From contig DATY01000029.1 of the NCBI GenBank assembly GCA_002504905.1, forward strand, positions 1 through 64,000: DNA of 64,000 nucleotides, given 5' to 3'. Numbering within the stretch: the stretch's first letter is position 1; the number at the start of each line of letters is the position of its first letter. Below are positions 1 through 8,760 of the stretch, piece after piece. The translations under genes were made by a program, and so were the position numbers. The DNA is from Euryarchaeota archaeon UBA605. GTDB taxonomy: Archaea; Thermoplasmatota; Poseidoniia; Poseidoniales; Thalassarchaeaceae. The notes under the pieces were generated by a model. The model did not search any database, had not been told where the DNA came from, and worked only from the letters and a program-made list of their open reading frames with translations.

Positions 1-540
1 TGGTTTCAGGTTCTTTTCACATCCCGCTAAGGATACTTTTCAGCTTTCGCTCACGCTACTTGTCAACTATCGGTCTCGAGTAGTATTTAGGATTGGAAGT
101 TTATGCCTCCCATATTCACGCGCGATATCCAACGCACGATACTCAGGATTCATCACATGGCCATATCATGTACATATACGGGTCTTTCACCCTCTATGGT
201 GCGCCGTTCCAGGCGACTTCTACTTCCATGACTTAGACTACAAATGATCCATACCCCACATCTCTTCATGATTTCTCATGAAGATTCGGTTTGTCCTATA
301 CCGTTTTCATTCGCCACTACTAGCGGTATCTCGTTTGATTTCTTTTCCTCTCCCTACTGAGATGCTTCAGTTCAGGAGGTTCCCTTTCCATTTAGGAATG
401 GCACAGAGTGCCAGGAGGTCCCATTCAGCAATTTGCGGATCCAAGAGATTCATGCCTCTCCCCGCAACTTATCGCAGCTTGTCACGACCTTCTTCGGCTC
501 TCGAGCCGAGCCATCCCCCAGTCGGGTTGTAGCATCTTTT
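1..540 (-). rRNA. 23S ribosomal RNA, 5' part (3' end outside window)
   Basis: Read on the minus strand, this segment carries the conserved start of archaeal 23S rRNA: a ctgggggatggctcggctc block near 503-521, then a gctgcgataag block and domain I sequence down to base 1. The mature 5' end is placed at about 535-542 by comparison with remembered archaeal 23S starts, so it is approximate. Only about 540 nt of a gene of roughly 2.9 kb are present; the rest lies beyond the left edge. No 16S rRNA or tRNA gene lies upstream. The next gene is a transporter, which agrees with the unlinked rRNA genes known in Thermoplasmata and Marine Group II. Small ORFs in this stretch are artefacts. Confidence 0.93.
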
Positions 541-699
541 TGATTTCTACATTCCCACTTTCTATTTATCTTAACACAGGGACTCATTGTGAGTCCTCTG
601 GTGTCCAGGCATATCAATTCTGGTATCTCAGACCACTCCGTCTCCCCGCAGGGCGAAGCAGTCTCAACCACTAACCTTGATACATAGCAGTACCAAAGC

Positions 700-712
700 G
701 CACTATAAGCAG
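700..712 (-). promoter_or_regulatory. Possible TATA box of the 23S rRNA promoter
   Basis: On the minus strand, a cttatagtg sequence lies about 160 nt before the expected mature 23S end. It has the look of an archaeal TATA box, with a start expected about 25 nt downstream. A second candidate, ttcatatacc, lies at about 730-739. The choice between them is a guess. Confidence 0.3.
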
Positions 713-752
713 CCTCGCGACCTACCTTTGGTATATGAAGTAAAGGGTAGGG

Positions 753-772
753 AGCCCCTCTTTAAGGGGTCT
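753..772 (-). terminator. GC-rich hairpin between transporter and 23S rRNA
   Basis: The arms CCCCT and AGGGG enclose a 5-nt loop. It lies downstream of the transporter stop and upstream of the rRNA promoter candidates, so it could end the transporter transcript or insulate the rRNA promoter. There is no strong T-run directly after it. Confidence 0.3.
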
Positions 773-814
773 GAGTATAGCGAATCTCTAAAATTTGATA
801 AAATATTTTTTCCC

Positions 815-834
815 GAAAAAATAACACTGTTATT
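815..834 (-). terminator. Dyad followed by T-run after the transporter gene
   Basis: On the minus strand, aataaca-g-tgttatt (820-834) is a 7-bp dyad around one base and runs straight into six T residues. It starts about 60 nt after the transporter stop. Archaeal terminators are mainly T-runs, so this is the best terminator candidate for that gene. An operator role is also possible. Confidence 0.4.
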
Positions 835-895
835 CGACATTAAAAAATCGATTTAGAATAATTTGAATATTAAAAATTAAGCTCATTAATCTCAA

Positions 896-2581
896 TTATT
901 CGGACTCTAAGTCTAAACTTTTCATATCGAGGTTGTCTAAGTTCTCTAGATCCTTGTAAACCATTGGAGTAAAGCTAAGACTACCAATTATTAACAAAGA
1001 AATTATTGTGAATGGAATCATTGGACTGGACCACTCAATAGCATATCTTACTACACAGTATACTGTAGAAAGTAATAATGTCAATATCATAATCGGAAAA
1101 CCCGTACGGAAGAATCGATTGAATGAAATATCGTTTCCAGATTCTTCAGCTAATCCTGCCGCAACAACGTTAGCCGATGCACCAATAATTGTACCATTTC
1201 CTCCAAGACAAGCACCAAGCGCTAAAGCCCATGCAAGTGGACCTAAGTGTAATCCTAATGTTTCATCAGACGCCAACTCAATTACTACAGGGACCATCGT
1301 TGCAGTATAAGGAATATTGTCTATGAAGGCAGAAGCAATTGCTGAAACCCATAACAATAACAAAATTGCCACCATCTCCCTATTATTCTCAGAAGCTTTG
1401 GAGACAGTATCTGATATTAGATCTGCAATCATCTCTATCAATCCCATGAATTCAAGTCCATGTATCATAATAAATAAACCAGCAAAGAAAATAATTGTGG
1501 TCCATTCAACAGATTCTAATGGTCCTTCAACATGGTGTGGTGATGTAACTAAAAGCATTACAACCGCCCCAACTAAAGCAATTACAGCAACTGACGATAA
1601 AGGATGGGAAATTTGGGAATGAGCGAAGAAGAGTAAAATCACTACTATCAAAATAGCTCCTGATTTCTTTAGAAGTTCGGCATCCTTAATTCCATACTGA
1701 ATTTTTAGTAAATCAACGTTTCTTCTTCTATATCCGGACAGACCAGGTTTTTCTATAATTCTCAATAACCAGAATGCAGGCACCATAGCAATCAATACTG
1801 CTGGAGCTACATGAATAATGAAATCAGTAAAACCTATACTATCTGCTTCTAAAACAGTCCCACTGAGACTTTGACTGGATAATTGTGCACCGATAATAAT
1901 GTTTGGAGGATCACCGATCTGAGTTGCAGCGCCACCAATATTTGAGAACATTACCTCTGCAATTATCAAAGGAACTGGTTCTAAATCCAGTACCTTACAA
2001 ATTTGTATAGTTACTGGAACTATCAACAAGATAGTAGTTACATTATCTAGCAGGGCAGAGAATACAGCAGTAATCATACACAAGATAAATGTCAATCTCC
2101 ATATTGAACCTCCGCTACGTGCATATGCTTGGACTGCAGCCCACTCAAATAAGCCCGTTTTCGAAAGAATATCCACCATGACCATCATTCCTATCAGGAG
2201 GCCGATAGTTTCCCAATCAATCCATGTCATAATAGTCATTAAATCAGGACCAAATAATTCTTCACCATCTAATAAAGTACTTTGCTCGGGAGAATAGTAT
2301 GTGGCAACATGTAGAGCAGCAACTGCGGCAATACCTCCTAATGCTGCCGCTAGCGCTCTATGTACCCATTCAAAAACAATTAACGCATAAACCGCTATCA
2401 ATATAATGATGGCCACAGAAACAGCCCAACTAGGCATCTCAGCAGCCTTCCAGGAACCTCCTGATGAACCTCCTGCTGCTGAAACTGAAACTGGAATGAA
2501 TGATAATACAAATAATAGAGATAAATAAAATTTAGATACACCATTGTAAAACGACTGGCGGGGAATGGTTCTCATGTTCAT
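896..2581 (-). CDS. ArsB/NhaD-superfamily ion transporter (P-protein-like)
   Basis: A 561-residue polytopic membrane protein of the ion transporter superfamily that includes ArsB, NhaD and the P protein. A hydrophobic N-terminal helix (about 15-36) may act as a signal or first transmembrane segment, followed by roughly ten to twelve hydrophobic helices. The diagnostic loop GGAATQIGDPPNIIIG lies at about 215-230, and a matching second-half motif GGNGTIIGASANVVAAG at about 460-476, the usual two inverted half-repeats. It probably exchanges an anion or Na+/H+ across the cytoplasmic membrane, but sequence alone does not fix the substrate. The ATG at 2581 is followed by a second ATG two codons later. 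It is the last protein gene before the 23S rRNA and may be transcribed separately from the CRM/RNase P genes upstream. Confidence 0.85.
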   Translation of the reverse strand: MNMRTIPRQSFYNGVSKFYLSLLFVLSFIPVSVSAAGGSSGGSWKAAEMPSWAVSVAIIILIAVYALIVFEWVHRALAAALGGIAAVAALHVATYYSPEQSTLLDGEELFGPDLMTIMTWIDWETIGLLIGMMVMVDILSKTGLFEWAAVQAYARSGGSIWRLTFILCMITAVFSALLDNVTTILLIVPVTIQICKVLDLEPVPLIIAEVMFSNIGGAATQIGDPPNIIIGAQLSSQSLSGTVLEADSIGFTDFIIHVAPAVLIAMVPAFWLLRIIEKPGLSGYRRRNVDLLKIQYGIKDAELLKKSGAILIVVILLFFAHSQISHPLSSVAVIALVGAVVMLLVTSPHHVEGPLESVEWTTIIFFAGLFIMIHGLEFMGLIEMIADLISDTVSKASENNREMVAILLLLWVSAIASAFIDNIPYTATMVPVVIELASDETLGLHLGPLAWALALGACLGGNGTIIGASANVVAAGLAEESGNDISFNRFFRTGFPIMILTLLLSTVYCVVRYAIEWSSPMIPFTIISLLIIGSLSFTPMVYKDLENLDNLDMKSLDLESE

Positions 2582-2645
2582 GCGTGATACATTACCTCTA
2601 AATATCTCTCGATATGGAAATTAGTAAAAATGTAATTTCATGTCA

Positions 2646-2915
2646 TCATTCGCCAGACCAAAATACAGCTATATTTCCTCTCTGATGGACTAAATAGGAC
2701 TCTGATTCATTCGAAACAGACTCAAACAATGACTTTCTTTCCTCATTGTTGGATGCAATACCCTGATTAATTTTCATTTTAACTAATTTACGCTTTAGCA
2801 ATTGTTGTTTTAGTTCATAGATTACAGATTCATTTAACCCCTGCTTCCCGACCCTAATTGTGATTTCTAAGGTTTTTTCTAGTGCTTTTCTTTTTACTGA
2901 ATTTGGTATATTCAT
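2646..2915 (-). CDS. CRM/YhbY-domain RNA-binding protein
   Basis: An 89-residue protein that is a single CRM (YhbY) domain. Known relatives bind RNA and associate with pre-ribosomal particles. The hallmark RVGKQGLNESVI lies at residues 22-33 (the GKxG RNA-binding loop), and YLVHQRGNIAVFW near the C-terminus matches the last strand. The length is normal for stand-alone archaeal and bacterial members. The ATG at 2915 has a GGTGA ribosome binding site four bases upstream. It begins 4 nt after the RNase P subunit 4 stop, so the two are probably co-translated, fitting a joint role in RNA maturation. Confidence 0.85.
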   Translation of the reverse strand: MNIPNSVKRKALEKTLEITIRVGKQGLNESVIYELKQQLLKRKLVKMKINQGIASNNEERKSLFESVSNESESYLVHQRGNIAVFWSGE

Positions 2916-2919
2916 TTCG

Positions 2920-3237
2920 TCACCTTCTGATTGGTCTTCGAGTCTTATTATTACAAAGTTTACAACTAATTATCACTGAACCCTTCCTAATTCTTATTCT
3001 TGACTCTGAACCAAAACTCATAATGGATTTGCAGGACTTACAGAACATTAGTCTGGCATTAGGTTCACATCTCTGACCGTGTCTCTTTGAGATTCTTAAA
3101 GAATCTCTAACTGCAATATTTCTAATACTCAAAGAAAAATTATCAGGTGATGCAATAATATTAGAGAGTTGAGAAATCGCCTTTTTGGAACGTTTTTTCC
3201 TTCTAAGAGAATCCTTAGATCTTCTCCTTCCTGACAT
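2920..3237 (-). CDS. rnp4: Ribonuclease P protein component 4 (Rpp21/Rpr2 family)
   Basis: A 105-residue basic protein matching archaeal RNase P subunit Rpp21, which works with Rpp29 to help the catalytic RNA bind pre-tRNA and remove its 5' leader. The N-terminal 20 residues are very rich in Arg and Lys. A helical segment follows, then a zinc ribbon made by two C-x2-C pairs (FCKSCKS near 70 and SCKLCNN near 95). The tail ends in a basic RRPIRR. It lies between adenylate kinase (7-nt gap) and the CRM protein (4-nt gap) in one minus-strand operon. The other RNase P subunits are not in this window. Confidence 0.88.
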   Translation of the reverse strand: MSGRRRSKDSLRRKKRSKKAISQLSNIIASPDNFSLSIRNIAVRDSLRISKRHGQRCEPNARLMFCKSCKSIMSFGSESRIRIRKGSVIISCKLCNNKTRRPIRR

Positions 3238-3244
3238 GATTACC

Positions 3245-3868
3245 TCATCTAGCAGATAACTTAGAAATTATTTCATCTCCAACATCTTTTATCGATTGTT
3301 CACCATCTACTTTGATTAAAAGACCTTGATTTTCATACCAAATAGCTAGAGGTGATGTTTGCTCATGATATGCTTTAAGTCGATTACGCACAGTAAATTC
3401 ATTGTCGTCTTTTCTCTGAACTAATCTATCAATTATAGATTCAGGGGCCGGTTTGAAATCTACATGATAAATTTCACCAGTTTCAGGATCCATTCTTCTT
3501 CCAACAATTCTTTGAACTATCGAATCATCTGGTACTTCTATCGATATCACAGAATCTACTTTCGCAATTTTAGCTAGTTCCTCGGCCTGAGCAATTGTAC
3601 GAGGAAAACCGTCAAAAAGTACTCCATTTTTTGCATCATCAACTTTCAGCCTTTGAGAAATTAATCCTATGATGATGTCATCAGGAACTAATTCTCCTGC
3701 CTCCATGTAAGATTTAGCTTCTTTACCTAATTCACTACCTTCTAACAGGGCAGCTCTCAACATATCCCCAGTAGAAATCTGAGGTTTAGAAGTTAAATCA
3801 ACTATTCTTGCTGCTTGAGTACCCTTGCCTGCACCGGGTGGACCAAATAACACAATTGAGCCTTTCAC
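3245..3868 (-). CDS. adk: Adenylate kinase, bacterial-type
   Basis: A 207-residue adenylate kinase (ATP + AMP = 2 ADP). It has the P-loop GPPGAGKGTQ at 9-18, the NMP-binding STGDMLR at about 32-38, DGFPRT at about 84-89, and a LID beginning GRRMDPETGEIYH. The LID lacks the four zinc-binding cysteines and looks slightly shortened. This is the bacterial/eukaryotic Adk family, not the AdkA type of methanogens, so an ancient transfer is likely. The start is GTG at 3868, preceded by a gggtaa stretch; a nearby ATG is out of frame. It is the first gene of a tight operon with RNase P subunit 4 and the CRM protein. Confidence 0.92.
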   Translation of the reverse strand: MKGSIVLFGPPGAGKGTQAARIVDLTSKPQISTGDMLRAALLEGSELGKEAKSYMEAGELVPDDIIIGLISQRLKVDDAKNGVLFDGFPRTIAQAEELAKIAKVDSVISIEVPDDSIVQRIVGRRMDPETGEIYHVDFKPAPESIIDRLVQRKDDNEFTVRNRLKAYHEQTSPLAIWYENQGLLIKVDGEQSIKDVGDEIISKLSAR

Positions 3869-3908
3869 ATATTACCCAGTAAAGTCTCAGTGATAAGTCA
3901 AACCCTTC

Positions 3909-6900
3909 TCAAGGTTGGTTTTGTTCCCACCATAGATGACCATATGATTCCCATTGTTCCATAGACCATCCATCAGGTAATCCCCCTAATGGCAAAGGAG
4001 CTACTCCCTCACGAGTGGGTAATAATTTAGCAGGTCCTGAAGCAGCAATAGCAGCCTGAATTTCGTCCTCGCTAACTCCTCCTGTCAATGTATCTCCCGA
4101 ACCCAGAGATGTATCTAACGCTGCTTCTCGACGTTCATTTGAACTTCCTGATAATAATGCTGACCCCTCAGGTATTAGTTCTTCTTCGGGCGACATGAGA
4201 TTTCGTGAATTTGCTCTCATTTTTAGCCCTAGGAATATTACGCCTGCTAATGAAACTAGGAACAATAATGGAAGAACCCACTGTGGTAATCCTAATGTAT
4301 CTAAAATTCCAGAAATACCTCCAGCATTAGTTGTTCTTTCCCGACTCATTTCTAAGGTCATAGTTGCATTAGTTACTTCAGCATCAACGGGAGAGAAGTT
4401 TACCGCGATTGCTGTGATATCAAAACTTGATAGACCAAAACCAGCCTTAGAAGTAGGTTTAACAGAGACCATGAAAACTCGAGATTCTCCGGGAGATAAT
4501 TCACAATTGATATCGGATAAGCAATCTGGGAACTCTATCTCAAAACCATCAGCCAAGGTGATTGAAAACTCCGCATCGGTGAATACATTACCCTGATTTG
4601 TCATATTTATTTCAAATAATCCATTGGCCCCTGAGGAAATATCTTCGATCAAAGTAATTTCAGATGAAAGCGAAAGCCAGACAGATGGAAGGACTTGTAC
4701 GTCAAATTCCACAGTCTGGAAGGATACCTCTCCACTTGGTGTTTCTGATTCTATAATTACTGACACCGTTTGTTCAAGATTGCCGATTGGTAAAGCACCA
4801 GGTAATTCCAAACCAACAGATACAAATGCTTCACGATTCATATCCATTTGGAAAACATTTCCCGATAGGAATCCACCTGACCAATCATTTGGTAAACTAC
4901 CCATTGTCAAAGAGATTTCAAGTGGGACATTTCCAATATTGTGAAGTTTGAATGGAGTTACTGAAGATTTACCCAAAGTCACTAAAATCTCAGATGGGCT
5001 TTCGATATCTAATGAAGCAAATTCTTGCAAGACTAATTTTGTCCCATTAATCAGAGTTTCCCCCTCAGAAATAGTAGTTCGAATTGTAATAATATTTGAA
5101 TCACCCATATTAGATGACAGAGGTACAATTGTATTTATTAAAATACTAAGATTTTGCCCTGCTAGAATATCAACAACAACATCTTGATTGACAAAATCAT
5201 CATCACCAATAATTATTTGAGTTTGCCAACTATTTTGTACCTTCACTGTATATTCTGATGGCACATTTCCTTCATTTGTGATTACCAAATTTGTTGTCAC
5301 TAAATCTCCATTTAACACAGCACGGTCAATAGAAAGTCCTAATGGCCCTAAAGAATCTCCATCTTCGGAAAATATTTCAGTAGTGAAATCACGATTTTCA
5401 AAGACCTCTACTGAAGCTGAATCTATAGAAAAAAGACTTGGATCATTGACTGACTGCGTAGTGCAACTAACTCCTTCAATAGTACCCGAGGCTGGACTAC
5501 CAAGTACCTCATTGGGCACTCTAACTTTGATAGGGACTGGAAGAAATTGTAATCTTGAAAGTGGTTCAAGATTTAGGACAGATGTTCCACTATCCCCAAC
5601 TCTGATAATCCAATGGTTATCTGTTTCACAAGAAATAGTGTACTGAGTAGGTCCATTTCCAGTATTCAGTATTGAAAGAGAGAACTGTGCAAATTGTCCA
5701 GGGATTGCACCTAGATCATCGGCTCCAGCAACCACGGTCACTAGACCTTCAACTCTCTCTACGACCGTCTTAAGCTGCATCGAATGGTATACTGTAGGTG
5801 CATTCTTGTCCCATAAAGTAACTTGAGACACAAAATTCCCGGGTAGCGCATATATATCGTTTGAAACATCGGCATCTACATCTGAGAATTCTAGAGAAAT
5901 AATTACACTGTCTCCTACTTGTCCTGATGGAGACAAAGTCCAGGGCCCTGATTCATTGAATAATTTCCACCACTCGTCTATTGGAGCAACAAGCAGACCT
6001 CCTGCTTGAGACAATTGTACAGGCGAAGCGGATATTTCTACGGTAATTTCAGATGTTCCTTCATTTTTTAATTCTAAATCGAATGTAACTGCACTGGACT
6101 CGCTAGGGTCTAAATAACGAACCTTAGATTCATCTAATTCAGATGGCGAGGAAGGATAACTTCCATCAGGTAATAGTGGAGTTAAACGTACACCAACCTG
6201 TGAAACATAAACATCTATTTGTATTCTGTTATTATCAATTCCGGATATCTCATCATTCAATTCTAATACCTCAGAATTAGAATCTAATGTCAGCATTATC
6301 GTGTGCAGTCCGGTTGTAGAGAAAATATGAGGATAGGACAGAGATGCTAATGAACCTCCAGGAAGTGAAGTTTTTGATTGCTCAAAAATTACAATATTTT
6401 CTGTAATGTCCTCTATTAGTACTGAATAACTCCCAGTAGGTCCTGCGGCTTGATTTTTCCATTGAGCCTGAATTAAGAATGTGTCTCCTTGAAGAGGACT
6501 TTCTACTGAAGTAGATAGTGAGTTAGTGAAAACTGTTAGATCAGGTAACACTGTTTCAATTATTGCTCCAGACATTACTATGGCATAATCCTGTAAATTT
6601 CCTCCTGCATGTCCTACCTCTACAGACCATGTTCCAATTTCAGCAGATGCGATTCTAAATCTTTCAACATTATTTAGAGAATCTGCTATTCCTCCACCCA
6701 CACTGTAACCATTAGCAAAATTATTCCCATAATATACAATCCCGCTCGGAGATGTAATTTTAAGGTCTAAATCATTCATTAACTTGGGAGATGATTGATT
6801 GGCTACTGCAGAACCTTCAGGATCATTCCAAACCAGTGTTATATCAAATCTAGTATTATCATTAGATTGAATAGTGTATACAAAAGAATGCCCAGGCTTC

Positions 6901-8708
6901 AATTCTCTAGAATCGTCGTATAATTGCGATAAATAATTTCCTGAATCTTCAGGATATAAGCTGTTTGAGATATTTATTTGCCCCCAACCTTCAAACGCAT
7001 TTGGAATATCTGGAGTCCCTAAATCATCTGCACCATTAATTAAGACTGATCTAATTAAGTCTGATCTCGGTTCAACTATTCCTTCATTTACACGAAGGAA
7101 TTGTCTGGCCATTGTTGTTGCACCAGCAGCTACCGCTGTTGACATTGACGAACCATTGAGAGTCATGTATAGGGGGATTTCAGTGCCATCATGAGCGGAG
7201 GAAGAGCAACTATCACCTTGAACAAATTGTGCTTCTTCTGCTTGAGCAGAACATATCATAACACCTGGAGCAACTAAATCAGGCTTTATTCTACCATCTA
7301 AAGTAGTTCCTTTGGATGAGGATGGATGAATCTCACCAGCCTGTTGACTACCAAATGAGCCAGTAGTAGATGTTCCTATTGTGAGGACATTCTTAGCAGT
7401 GCCAGGAGGAGTAATACTTTGATACCCGTTCATTCCTAAATCCCCAGCCGAGAATAATGCCAGAAAACTTGGTTCATCCACTAAATATGAATCTGCTGAA
7501 CGTGAATCAGAACTGTATTCACCTACAAGATTGATATTGCCCCAACTATTGGTTTGTATGCGTGCACTCTGTTGATATGAATGTGCAAACATTTCGTATA
7601 GAGAACCCCATCGAGCTAAAATTCCAGAACTATCTGCTTCCAATTGATAGAAATGAAATGTTGCTGCAGGCACTATTCCTGTAGAATTTGAATCTCCTGA
7701 ACCATCACCCAATATAGTAGAAGTAACATGAGTTCCATGGCCACTGTTTCTATCCTGATATGAATTATCAGGGCCAAACAAGTCATATATTGCTCTAACT
7801 CTGCCATCAAAATCCCCATGATCTGCATCAATTCCAGTATCTGAGATTGCTAGAATTTCACCACTTCCATTAAGGCTAAAATTGGATATAGTCGATGCAA
7901 TATTACTTCCAATTATTTGACTAGCATTAGTATTATGGATTGAAATAGTTGAAGATTCTTGAATGCTCAATATTCTTCCATCCATAGCTAGAACAGGTAA
8001 CCAAGAAGCATCTATTCCTTTAATTTGGCATAAATGAATATCGCAAATATTCCTTGATATTGAACTATCTGAAATACGATTCATATCTGATTCAAGTTCA
8101 GATAATTGCGATAATTGTAAGTCCGAAGTAATTGTCAAGTCTAAATCAAGCAATAATCCTCCTCTACCAGAGAAATCAAGTAAATTTGTAGACACACGCC
8201 ATGCAATAGGTAATCCTTCAATCCACCTTACTAAGGGAGATTTTTCTAATTCTGATTTGAAAGTCAAAACATCTTCAACTGGAAGTCTAATAATTAATGC
8301 AGAATCGGGGAGAATATCGAGAATAGGGAAACCATAAGAATCGACCAAATTAATTAGTTCAGTCATATCAACACTGTTGGATTGAATAATTGCCAAACCA
8401 GTACGTGAAAGAGCCGCTGAGTCATACAAACTCTCAGGACCTAATGGCATTGGATCGACCAATGGATCAAAGTTACCAAATGGAGAATGAATAATTCCAG
8501 TGAAATGATTCAATTCATAATTTGATTCAGAAACTACTGATAACTTGCTCCATTTACTAATTATTGGTGACTCTTGAAAATCAGAATTTTCAGTAGAAAT
8601 TACATCCTCACTCACAGCAGATACAGCACCAGACCAAGATGAAAAAATTAGAATCAAAAGAATTGGGAAAATCGATTTCACAGCAGTCATAACACGCTTG
8701 GGAAACAT
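3909..8708 (-). CDS. Large secreted, membrane-anchored subtilisin-family (S8) protease
   Basis: A 1599-residue exported protease. A signal peptide spans about 1-31. The S8 catalytic domain has Asp290 (ISDTGID), His324 (GHGTHV) and Ser521 (NGSSMS), with an inhibitor-like N-terminal region before it. A jelly-roll-like P domain probably follows (about 590-710), then a CARDB-like domain (about 720-810) and several NEW3-like Ig repeats (about 990-1430). One transmembrane helix lies at about 1473-1496, and a cytoplasmic tail of about 100 residues ends in a Trp-rich GLPDGWSMEQW segment. The protein would sit on the cell surface and degrade extracellular protein or mature other surface proteins. It is monocistronic by position, about 200 bp from GAPDH coding sequence on the same strand. 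Confidence 0.9.
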   Translation of the reverse strand: MFPKRVMTAVKSIFPILLILIFSSWSGAVSAVSEDVISTENSDFQESPIISKWSKLSVVSESNYELNHFTGIIHSPFGNFDPLVDPMPLGPESLYDSAALSRTGLAIIQSNSVDMTELINLVDSYGFPILDILPDSALIIRLPVEDVLTFKSELEKSPLVRWIEGLPIAWRVSTNLLDFSGRGGLLLDLDLTITSDLQLSQLSELESDMNRISDSSISRNICDIHLCQIKGIDASWLPVLAMDGRILSIQESSTISIHNTNASQIIGSNIASTISNFSLNGSGEILAISDTGIDADHGDFDGRVRAIYDLFGPDNSYQDRNSGHGTHVTSTILGDGSGDSNSTGIVPAATFHFYQLEADSSGILARWGSLYEMFAHSYQQSARIQTNSWGNINLVGEYSSDSRSADSYLVDEPSFLALFSAGDLGMNGYQSITPPGTAKNVLTIGTSTTGSFGSQQAGEIHPSSSKGTTLDGRIKPDLVAPGVMICSAQAEEAQFVQGDSCSSSAHDGTEIPLYMTLNGSSMSTAVAAGATTMARQFLRVNEGIVEPRSDLIRSVLINGADDLGTPDIPNAFEGWGQINISNSLYPEDSGNYLSQLYDDSRELKPGHSFVYTIQSNDNTRFDITLVWNDPEGSAVANQSSPKLMNDLDLKITSPSGIVYYGNNFANGYSVGGGIADSLNNVERFRIASAEIGTWSVEVGHAGGNLQDYAIVMSGAIIETVLPDLTVFTNSLSTSVESPLQGDTFLIQAQWKNQAAGPTGSYSVLIEDITENIVIFEQSKTSLPGGSLASLSYPHIFSTTGLHTIMLTLDSNSEVLELNDEISGIDNNRIQIDVYVSQVGVRLTPLLPDGSYPSSPSELDESKVRYLDPSESSAVTFDLELKNEGTSEITVEISASPVQLSQAGGLLVAPIDEWWKLFNESGPWTLSPSGQVGDSVIISLEFSDVDADVSNDIYALPGNFVSQVTLWDKNAPTVYHSMQLKTVVERVEGLVTVVAGADDLGAIPGQFAQFSLSILNTGNGPTQYTISCETDNHWIIRVGDSGTSVLNLEPLSRLQFLPVPIKVRVPNEVLGSPASGTIEGVSCTTQSVNDPSLFSIDSASVEVFENRDFTTEIFSEDGDSLGPLGLSIDRAVLNGDLVTTNLVITNEGNVPSEYTVKVQNSWQTQIIIGDDDFVNQDVVVDILAGQNLSILINTIVPLSSNMGDSNIITIRTTISEGETLINGTKLVLQEFASLDIESPSEILVTLGKSSVTPFKLHNIGNVPLEISLTMGSLPNDWSGGFLSGNVFQMDMNREAFVSVGLELPGALPIGNLEQTVSVIIESETPSGEVSFQTVEFDVQVLPSVWLSLSSEITLIEDISSGANGLFEINMTNQGNVFTDAEFSITLADGFEIEFPDCLSDINCELSPGESRVFMVSVKPTSKAGFGLSSFDITAIAVNFSPVDAEVTNATMTLEMSRERTTNAGGISGILDTLGLPQWVLPLLFLVSLAGVIFLGLKMRANSRNLMSPEEELIPEGSALLSGSSNERREAALDTSLGSGDTLTGGVSEDEIQAAIAASGPAKLLPTREGVAPLPLGGLPDGWSMEQWESYGHLWWEQNQP

Positions 8709-8760
8709 TAAGCCCTTTTGACCGTTAACGTTTGGTGAATCGAAAAATAATCATAATTTT

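Larger units (their letters stand above)
541..895 (-). other. 23S rRNA leader and promoter region, no protein gene
   Basis: This 355-nt stretch separates the 23S gene from the transporter that ends at 896. It should hold the pre-rRNA leader, including the 5' half of the processing stem, the rRNA promoter and the end of the transporter transcript. A short hairpin (arms ggactca and tgagtcc, 3-nt loop) lies at about 580-596. I see no tRNA cloverleaf and no convincing ORF. Confidence 0.6.

Noticed and set aside
278..674. Short ORFs on both strands of 278-674
   Set aside because: They lie within or beside the 23S rRNA 5' region and have no protein-like motifs.
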